Assembly: GCA_027296385.1 (NCBI GenBank)
Contig: JAPUJD010000211.1
Coordinates: forward strand, 1 to 8,801
Length of the DNA stretch: 8,801 nucleotides
Origin: Acidobacteriota bacterium
Lineage (GTDB): Bacteria > Acidobacteriota > Thermoanaerobaculia > Multivoradales > JAHEKO01
Direction: 5' to 3'
Shown: piece after piece, positions 1 through 4,641 of the stretch
Numbering within the stretch: position 1 is the first letter of the stretch
How the letters are laid out: every line of letters begins with the position of its first letter
Program-made: the position numbers and the translations under genes
The notes under the pieces: model-generated
What the model saw: the letters and a program-made list of their open reading frames with translations, nothing else
Database searches by the model: none
What the model was told of the DNA's origin: nothing

Positions 1-1
1 T

Positions 2-847
2 GCTCGCTCCGGCATCAAAGACCCGCGGCGCCCGATCGGCTCGTTCCTCTTCCTCGGCCCCACGGGAGTCGGCAAGACGCAGCTCGCCAAGACGCTCGCC
101 CAGGCCCTGTTCGACAGCGAGAACAGCATGGTCCGCATCGACATGAGCGAGTACATGGAACGCCACGCCGTATCCCGGCTGATCGGCGCTCCTCCAGGCT
201 ACGTGGGCCACGAGGAGGGCGGGCAACTCACCGAGGCCGTGCGCCGCAAGCCCTACTCGGTCGTCCTCTTCGACGAGATCGAGAAGGCTCATCCCGATGT
301 GTTCAACGTGCTCCTGCAGATCCTGGACGACGGCCGGGTAACCGATTCTCAAGGCCGGACAGTCGACTTCAAGAACACGGTCTTGATCATGACGTCCAAC
401 ATCGGGTCCCAATACCTGCTGGAAGGCGTCACCGCCCACGGCACGATCGACGAGGCGGCGCGCGACAAGGTCGTCGCCGAGCTGCGCAGCCACTTCCGGC
501 CCGAGTTCCTCAACCGGGTCGATGACACGGTGATGTTCAAGCCGCTGACCCTGGACGAGATCGAACAGATCGTCGGTCTGATGATCGCCGAGCTGCGCGA
601 GCGGCTAGCCACGCGCGGCATCAGCCTCGAGCTCACCGAGGCCGCCCGCAAGCTCATCGCCCGCAGCGGCTTCGACCCGGTCTACGGCGCCCGACCGCTC
701 CAGCGCTACATCCAGCGCGAAATGGAGACTCGCATCGGCCGCGCCATGATCTCGGGCGAGCTAGCGGAAGGCGCGGTCCTGACGGTCACGGTCAAGGACG
801 GGGCGCTCCACGTCGATGCCCGCGCGAGCGAAACAACCGCCACCTAG
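2..847 (+). CDS. clpB: ATP-dependent disaggregase ClpB, C-terminal part (5' end outside window)
   Basis: This is the second AAA+ domain and C-terminus of the Hsp100 chaperone that, with DnaK/DnaJ/GrpE, pulls polypeptides out of aggregates by threading them through a hexamer pore. Reading from base 2 gives 281 residues. Walker A GPTGVGKT is at about 19-26, the pore-loop motif GYVG at 66-69, Walker B VVLFDE at 87-92, sensor-1 TSN at 131-133, the arginine-finger region FRPEFLNR at 165-172, and the sensor-2 motif GARPLQR at 229-235. All catalytic elements of the domain look intact. About 260 residues follow the Walker A start, close to E. coli ClpB, so the C-terminus is complete and roughly the first two thirds lie upstream. 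The middle coiled-coil that formally separates ClpB from ClpC/ClpA is not in view, so the ClpB call rests on overall sequence resemblance. The gene ends at TAG 845-847. Confidence 0.95.
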   Translation, partial: ARSGIKDPRRPIGSFLFLGPTGVGKTQLAKTLAQALFDSENSMVRIDMSEYMERHAVSRLIGAPPGYVGHEEGGQLTEAVRRKPYSVVLFDEIEKAHPDVFNVLLQILDDGRVTDSQGRTVDFKNTVLIMTSNIGSQYLLEGVTAHGTIDEAARDKVVAELRSHFRPEFLNRVDDTVMFKPLTLDEIEQIVGLMIAELRERLATRGISLELTEAARKLIARSGFDPVYGARPLQRYIQREMETRIGRAMISGELAEGAVLTVTVKDGALHVDARASETTAT

Positions 848-859
848 AGCCTGCATTTC

Positions 860-885
860 TCACCCCGTTTCGAGCGAACCGGTGA
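860..885 (+). terminator. Imperfect hairpin just after clpB, weak terminator candidate
   Basis: Twelve bases after the clpB stop, TCACC pairs with GGTGA. Inside this an interrupted GTTT/GAAC stem closes a five-base loop. No T-tract follows on the plus strand, so it is not a textbook intrinsic terminator. It could mark the end of the clpB transcript or protect it, or it could be chance. Confidence 0.25.
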
Positions 886-950
886 AGGTGCCCCTGCTAT
901 GCTCGGCACCCGCATCTTCACCGTCGACGCCGCCTGAGTGTTCTTCCCGC

Positions 951-974
951 TCAACGTCGTCCTCGGGACGTTGA
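951..974. repeat. 8-bp perfect inverted repeat upstream of the DinB-like gene
   Basis: TCAACGTC (951-958) and GACGTTGA (967-974) form a perfect inverted repeat with an 8-base spacer. It ends 6 bases before the Shine-Dalgarno of the gene at 995. It could be a repressor operator or a 5'-leader hairpin. A competing short hairpin, CGTCC/GGACG with a 3-base loop, lies within it at 958-970. No regulator can be named from the sequence. Confidence 0.4.
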
Positions 975-980
975 TGACCT

Positions 981-994
981 GAGGAGCTTCGGAG
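981..994 (+). promoter_or_regulatory. Ribosome binding site of the DinB-like gene
   Basis: GAGGAG at 981-986 stands 8 bases before the ATG at 995 and supports that start. A second purine run, GGAG at 991-994, abuts the ATG and is too close to act as the site. No convincing sigma70-type promoter is visible in 848-980, so the cluster may be read from a promoter I cannot recognise or by read-through from clpB. Confidence 0.6.
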
Positions 995-1507
995 ATGACT
1001 GATCCCCGCGTCGCGGAAGTGCTTCGCCTGCTGAATCCCGCTACCGGCTCCCGCCCCTGGGCCGGCGGCGCGAAGATCCTCGGCTGCTTGCGCGGCGTCT
1101 CGGTGGAACAGGCGCTCTGGCGACCGGCCGACGACCGTCACAGCATCTGGGAGCTCACCTTGCACGCTACCTATTGGAAGTACGCTGTACGACGGAGGCT
1201 CGACGAGGGGCCCAGAGGCGGCTTCCCCCGCGCGCCGTCGAACTGGCCGCTCGCTCCCGAAGAGGCTGACGCGACGGCCTGGAAGAAGGACCGGACACTC
1301 CTGCGCTCCGAGCACGAGCTACTGGTGGACGCGATCGAGGGTTTTGACCCCGCGCGGCTCGACGAGGTCGCGCCGGGGGCGAGCGGCGCCTATCGGTACC
1401 TGGATCTGATGCACGGAATCGCGGAGCACGACACCTACCACGTTGGGCAGATCCAGCTCATGAAGCGGCTTTACCGGTCCGCGAGCAAGTTGACAAACCC
1501 GCGATGA
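995..1507 (+). CDS. DinB-like (four-helix, metal-binding) family protein
   Basis: The 170-residue product resembles the DinB/YfiT-like superfamily: small four-helix bundles that hold a divalent metal with three histidines. Some members act as thiol-dependent transferases or hydrolases; many have no known function. The likely ligands are His57 in LTLHATYW (helix 2) and His145/His149 in AEHDTYHVGQI, the usual C-terminal HxxxH. His49 and His140 are also nearby. Length fits the family (about 150-170). There is no signal peptide, so it should be cytoplasmic. The name DinB here refers to the B. subtilis damage-inducible protein, not DNA polymerase IV. The start is supported by GAGGAG 8 bases upstream. 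The stop overlaps the start of the next gene (ATGA at 1504-1507), so the two are probably translationally coupled. Family assignment is fairly safe; substrate is unknown. Confidence 0.82.
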   Translation: MTDPRVAEVLRLLNPATGSRPWAGGAKILGCLRGVSVEQALWRPADDRHSIWELTLHATYWKYAVRRRLDEGPRGGFPRAPSNWPLAPEEADATAWKKDRTLLRSEHELLVDAIEGFDPARLDEVAPGASGAYRYLDLMHGIAEHDTYHVGQIQLMKRLYRSASKLTNPR

Positions 1508-1911
1508 TCGAAAAACTCAGCTTCGAGACCGACGGCCAGGGCCTCTACGAGATCACCGGTCCTCTCCAGGAAATCGCCGCACGGACCGCCGCGGCCGAAG
1601 GCGTGTGTACGGTCTTCGTCCAGCACACCTCGGCCAGCCTGACGATCCAGGAGAACGCCGATCCGTCCGCCCGCCACGACCTCGCGGCCTGGCTCGAGCG
1701 CCTGGTACCGGAGAACGACCCCCAGGTCACTCACACTGCCGAGGGGCCGGACGACATGCCGTCCCACATCAAGGCCGCCCTCACGGCCACTTCGTTGACG
1801 ATCCCGATCATCGACGGGCGCCTGGCGCTCGGCACCTGGCAAGGGGTCTACCTGTGGGAGCACCGCCGCCGGCCGCATCGCCGTCGGGTCGTCGTCCACA
1901 TCACTGGCTGA
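1504..1911 (+). CDS. yjbQ: YjbQ / UPF0047 family protein (secondary thiamine-phosphate synthase type)
   Basis: A 135-residue protein of the widely conserved UPF0047 family, compact proteins that form trimers in known structures. E. coli YjbQ has been linked to weak thiamine-phosphate synthase activity, but the physiological reaction is not settled. Family hallmarks are all present: HTSASLTIQEN at 41-51, the acidic DDMPSHIKAAL stretch at 83-93, and GTWQGVYLWEHR at 110-121 followed by the basic PHRRRVVV strand. Conserved histidines (His41, His88, His120) and acidic residues probably form the active or metal site. The start ATG overlaps the preceding TGA and has no clear Shine-Dalgarno of its own, which points to translational coupling. 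It ends 6 bases before pepE. Length and C-terminus are complete. The family is clear; the role in this cluster is not. Confidence 0.9.
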   Translation: MIEKLSFETDGQGLYEITGPLQEIAARTAAAEGVCTVFVQHTSASLTIQENADPSARHDLAAWLERLVPENDPQVTHTAEGPDDMPSHIKAALTATSLTIPIIDGRLALGTWQGVYLWEHRRRPHRRRVVVHITG

Positions 1912-1917
1912 GGTTCC

Positions 1918-2622
1918 ATGCGACGACTCCTGCTGGTCAGCACTTCGACCGTTCACGGCACCGGCTACCTCGAGCACTGCGCCGCCCAGGCGCGGCAGCT
2001 CTTCTCAGGCTGCCGGCTGATCGCCTTCGTGCCTTATGCTCTTGCCGATCACGATGGCTATGCCCGCCACGTCGCCGAGCGCTTCCGCGACTGGGATCTC
2101 GAACTCGTGTCCGTGCACACCGAGAAGCGGCCGGCCGACCTCGTCGAGAAAGCGGACGGGCTCTTCATCGGCGGCGGCAATACCTTTCGCCTGGTCCGCG
2201 ACCTCTACGCCTTCGAGCTGGTGAACCCCATCCGGCGGCGAGCGGAACGGGGCATGCCATACATGGGAACGAGCGCCGGCTCGAACGTCGCCTGCCCGAC
2301 TCTGGGCACGACCAACGACATGCCCATCGTCGCGCCTCCGAGCTTCGAGACCCTCGCTCTGGTGCCCTTCCAGATCAACCCCCACTACATCGATCTCGAC
2401 TCCGCATCCACGCACATGGGCGAGACTCGCGATCAGCGCTTGGCCGAGTACTTCGAAGAGAATCACCGCCATGTGCTCGCCCTGCGCGAGGGAGCGATGC
2501 TGGAGATCCGCGGTGAGCGCATGACGCTCCGTGGTGTTCCCGGCGGCAAGCACTTCCGCCGCGGCGCCAATCCGCGCGAGATCGCTGACGGCGCCGACTT
2601 GAGCGCGTTACTACGCGACTGA
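1918..2622 (+). CDS. pepE: Dipeptidase E (alpha-aspartyl dipeptidase, peptidase family S51)
   Basis: A cytoplasmic serine peptidase; characterised PepE enzymes hydrolyse dipeptides with N-terminal aspartate. The 234 residues are close to the 229 of E. coli PepE. The nucleophile-elbow motif GTSAGSN is at 117-123 with catalytic Ser119. Asp134 in NDMPI and His156 in NPHYID complete the residues matching E. coli Ser120, Asp135 and His157, all shifted by one. The GGGN motif that helps form the oxyanion region is at 85-88. Only family S51 has this combination; cyanophycinases share the fold but usually have longer sequences. GAGG at 1910-1913, overlapping the yjbQ stop, lies 4 bases before the ATG, and the gap to yjbQ is 6 bases, so it is the third gene of a tight cluster. 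It converges on the helicase gene with 11 bp between stops. Confidence 0.93.
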   Translation: MRRLLLVSTSTVHGTGYLEHCAAQARQLFSGCRLIAFVPYALADHDGYARHVAERFRDWDLELVSVHTEKRPADLVEKADGLFIGGGNTFRLVRDLYAFELVNPIRRRAERGMPYMGTSAGSNVACPTLGTTNDMPIVAPPSFETLALVPFQINPHYIDLDSASTHMGETRDQRLAEYFEENHRHVLALREGAMLEIRGERMTLRGVPGGKHFRRGANPREIADGADLSALLRD

Positions 2623-2633
2623 CAACCTCGACA

Positions 2634-3836
2634 TCAGAGCAGGCGGCGCCGGATGCGGGCGCGGCGCGCCGTCTTGACCTCGCGATACGGCTCCACGCCT
2701 TCGGTCTCATGGCGCTCGATTCTCTTGCCCAAGGCCGACTCCATGCTCTTGATCATCGCCTTGTCGCGCCAGGTGGCGATGGTCGAGACACGCCCTTCGA
2801 GAGTGCCGCGGGCGGTGCGGCCGGAACGATGGATGTAATCCTCCACCGTCTCCGGCGGATTGAAGTTGATGATGTGCTCGATGCGAGGGATGTCGATGCC
2901 GCGGGCCGCGACGTCGGTCGCCACCAGCACCCGGTGCTCGCCCTGCCGGAAGCCGGCGAGCGCCTTGGTGCGCTGACTCTGACTGCGGTCGGAGTGGATG
3001 CGCTCGACCGGGTGGCCCTCCAACTGGAGTTGCCGGCAGGCCCACTCGGCGTCGATCTTGCGGCGCAGGAAGACCAAAGTGCTGCCTTCGTCTCTGGCGA
3101 GCAGCGAGATCAGGCAAGCCTTCTTGTCACGCTCCTCGACCAGGTATAGCCGATGATCGATACCCTCCGCCGCCCGTCCCTCGGGCAGCAGATCGATGCG
3201 TACCGGATCTGTCATGAACTGGCTCACCAGCCCCTGCACCTGGGGCGGCATGGTGGCGGAGAACATCATCGTCCGCCGCTTGTCCGGCAGGGCTCGCAGG
3301 ACCCGGCGAATCTGGGGCAGGAAGCCGAGATCGAGCATGTGGTCGGCCTCGTCGAGCACCAGATCCTCGAGTCCCTGCAGCCTCACCGTCCGGCGCTCGA
3401 TATGGTCGAGCAAGCGCCCGGGCGTCGCCACCACCAGATCGGGCCGCCTCTTCAGGGCGTCGAACTGCGGACCGATCCTCACCCCGCCGATGAGCAGCAC
3501 CGTGGCGAGATGACGGTCACGCCCGAAGAGGTCGAGAAAGTCCTTGGTCTGCATGGCGATCTCTCGCGTCGGGCTGAGGATCAGACCGCGCACGCCCTCA
3601 CCGTGCTGATGGCGCTCAGCCAGGGGCAGGCCGAAAGCGGCCGTCTTGCCCGAGCCGGTCTGCGCCAGACCGATGACATCCCGACCCGCGAGCGCGAGGG
3701 GGATCACCGCCGCCTGGATCGGCGTCGGGTGAGTGAAGTTCAGCCTGGTTAGCGCGTCGAGGATCGGCTGGCTGAGTCCGAGTGACGCGAAATCGCCCGA
3801 ATCCGCCTGCTCTTGTGGGATTCCCCGATGTTCCAT
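2634..3836 (-). CDS. DEAD-box ATP-dependent RNA helicase, RhlE-like
   Basis: A 400-residue superfamily-2 helicase that would unwind short RNA duplexes or remodel RNA-protein complexes, for example in ribosome assembly or mRNA decay. Motifs in order: Q-motif with F16 and PTPIQ 37-41; motif I AQTGSGKT 58-65; Ia PTRE 89-92; GG 117-118; Ib TPGR 138-141; II DEAD 162-165; III SAT 193-195; IV LVFLRRK 254-260; V ATDVAARGID 306-315; VI HRSGRTAR 336-343. All are intact. The short basic tail (RRARIRRR at the end) probably binds RNA non-specifically; there is no DbpA RNA-binding domain or long RhlB/SrmB-type extension, so RhlE-like fits best. It lies 74 bp downstream of efp on the same strand and may be co-transcribed with it. 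The ATG at 3836 has no Shine-Dalgarno, but TACAAT lies just upstream. Confidence 0.93.
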   Translation of the reverse strand: MEHRGIPQEQADSGDFASLGLSQPILDALTRLNFTHPTPIQAAVIPLALAGRDVIGLAQTGSGKTAAFGLPLAERHQHGEGVRGLILSPTREIAMQTKDFLDLFGRDRHLATVLLIGGVRIGPQFDALKRRPDLVVATPGRLLDHIERRTVRLQGLEDLVLDEADHMLDLGFLPQIRRVLRALPDKRRTMMFSATMPPQVQGLVSQFMTDPVRIDLLPEGRAAEGIDHRLYLVEERDKKACLISLLARDEGSTLVFLRRKIDAEWACRQLQLEGHPVERIHSDRSQSQRTKALAGFRQGEHRVLVATDVAARGIDIPRIEHIINFNPPETVEDYIHRSGRTARGTLEGRVSTIATWRDKAMIKSMESALGKRIERHETEGVEPYREVKTARRARIRRRLL

Positions 3837-3845
3837 AGCGGGCCG

Positions 3846-3851
3846 ATTGTA
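3846..3851 (-). promoter_or_regulatory. Possible -10 element (TACAAT) close to the helicase start
   Basis: On the minus strand TACAAT lies 9 bases before the helicase ATG. It matches the sigma70 -10 consensus at 5 of 6 positions, but no -35 box is seen at 16-18 bases. If it is active, the transcript would start almost at the ATG and be leaderless or nearly so, which would agree with the missing Shine-Dalgarno. It may also be chance, with the helicase read from the efp promoter. Confidence 0.3.
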
Positions 3852-3910
3852 CCTGGGAGCTCCAAGAAGAGTATTCGGTCCGTGTCCCGAGGACTGCTGA
3901 CAACTGGTCG

Positions 3911-4483
3911 CTACTTGTTGACGCGCTCGACGTAGTTACCGTCTTCGGTCGACACCCGTACCCGGTCGCCGATGTTGATGAACGGCGGCACCTGGATCGT
4001 CATGCCGGTATTGATCTCGGCGTCCTTCATTACGTTCGTCGCCGTGTTGCCTCTGGCTGGGTTCTCGATCGTGTCGACGATCTCGAACGCCATCTTCTGC
4101 GGCAACTGCACGCCGATCGCCCGCTCCTCGTAAAGCGTCACGTCCGCCTCGGCGTTCTCGGTCAGGAACTTGGCGGCGAAGCCCAGAAGATCGGCCGAGA
4201 TCATGATCTGCTCGTAACTCTTCTGATCCATGAAGACGAAGTTGTCACCGTCCTTGTAAAGGTACTGCATCGTCTGGGTCGTCACGTCGGCCGACTCCAT
4301 CTTGGTCCCGGCGCGCACGGTGTGGTCGATGACCTTGCCGCTGACGATTCCCTTCAACTTGAAGCGGACAAACGCACCCCCCTTGCCCGGCTTGTGGTGA
4401 GCCCGCTCCAGGACCGAATACAGCTCTCCGTCGAGCAGCAGCTTGGTCCCCGGTCGGCAGGCGTTGGCGTCAATGGCTCCCAT
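3911..4483 (-). CDS. efp: Translation elongation factor P
   Basis: EF-P binds between the ribosomal P and E sites and restores peptide bond formation at polyproline stretches. From the ATG at 4483 the protein has 190 residues, the usual size (about 185-190), with the N-terminal KOW-like domain, a central OB domain and a C-terminal OB domain ending in the typical GNYVERV stretch. The loop HKPGKGGAF puts Lys34 exactly where E. coli EF-P carries its beta-lysyl modification, so an EpmA/EpmB-type or other lysine modification is expected; those enzymes are not in this window. The reading frame stays open 20 codons further upstream, but only the 4483 start has a strong Shine-Dalgarno and gives a normal N-terminus. 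It is transcribed away from the lipoprotein gene and probably heads a transcript that continues into the helicase. Confidence 0.96.
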   Translation of the reverse strand: MGAIDANACRPGTKLLLDGELYSVLERAHHKPGKGGAFVRFKLKGIVSGKVIDHTVRAGTKMESADVTTQTMQYLYKDGDNFVFMDQKSYEQIMISADLLGFAAKFLTENAEADVTLYEERAIGVQLPQKMAFEIVDTIENPARGNTATNVMKDAEINTGMTIQVPPFINIGDRVRVSTEDGNYVERVNK

Positions 4484-4492
4484 GCTGAAACA

Positions 4493-4502
4493 TCCTCCTC
4501 CC
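4493..4502 (-). promoter_or_regulatory. Strong ribosome binding site of efp
   Basis: On the minus strand GGGAGGAGGA is followed by 9 bases and then the ATG at 4483. It decides the efp start and rules out the longer open frame that begins at 4543. Confidence 0.85.
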
Positions 4503-4528
4503 GTTGGCAGCCTGATTGTGCCCAACGG
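4501..4528. repeat. 7-bp inverted repeat flanking the predicted efp -10 box
   Basis: CCGTTGG at 4501-4507 and CCAACGG at 4522-4528 are perfect inverted copies separated by 14 bases. The predicted efp -10 box lies in the spacer. One arm sits just upstream of the -10 and the other at the expected transcription start, the geometry of an operator for a dimeric repressor. If transcription starts further upstream, the same repeat would instead form a hairpin whose end overlaps the ribosome binding site. Confidence 0.45.
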
Positions 4529-4543
4529 AGCCGACGAGGGCAA
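4515..4543 (-). promoter_or_regulatory. Predicted sigma70-type promoter of efp
   Basis: On the minus strand TTGCCC (4543-4538) and CACAAT (4520-4515) are separated by 17 bases. Each hexamer matches the consensus at 4 of 6 positions. The start of transcription would fall near 4508, giving a leader of about 25 bases that carries the strong ribosome binding site. Confidence 0.45.
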
Positions 4544-4612
4544 CCGCTTCCACCTCTACGTTCCGGGCGCGCTGCTCCATCCGTTGCGCCGATCGCCTAA
4601 ACTCCTCCCCGA

Positions 4613-4628
4613 GCCGGCGCCAGCCGGC
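4613..4628. repeat. GC-rich hairpin before the PHP lipoprotein gene
   Basis: GCCGGC occurs at 4613-4618 and 4623-4628 with a 4-base spacer. Because the hexamer is palindromic the copies can pair as a 6-bp all-GC stem. They also belong to a 10-bp near-perfect direct repeat (4612-4621, 4622-4631). The element ends 13 bases before the ATG at 4642, where a ribosome binding site would be expected but none is seen. Confidence 0.35.
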
Positions 4629-4641
4629 GCGCACACCGCCC

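Noticed and set aside
1605..2516. A 303-codon plus-strand frame across yjbQ and pepE
   Set aside because: It is out of frame with two clear enzyme genes, extremely rich in Arg, Pro, His and Ser, and has no ribosome site.
2623..2633. Bidirectional terminator between pepE and the helicase gene
   Set aside because: Only 11 bp separate the convergent stops and no stem with a T-tract is present. Termination must use sequence inside the genes or Rho.
4484..4543. A 20-residue N-terminal extension of EF-P
   Set aside because: The frame is open, but the strong ribosome site fits only the ATG at 4483, and the shorter protein puts the modified lysine at position 34 as in E. coli.
4516..4641. A 42-residue extension of the lipoprotein
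   Set aside because: It would bury the lipoprotein signal peptide inside the protein, and the extension has the Arg/Ser/Thr/Pro-rich look of non-coding high-GC sequence.
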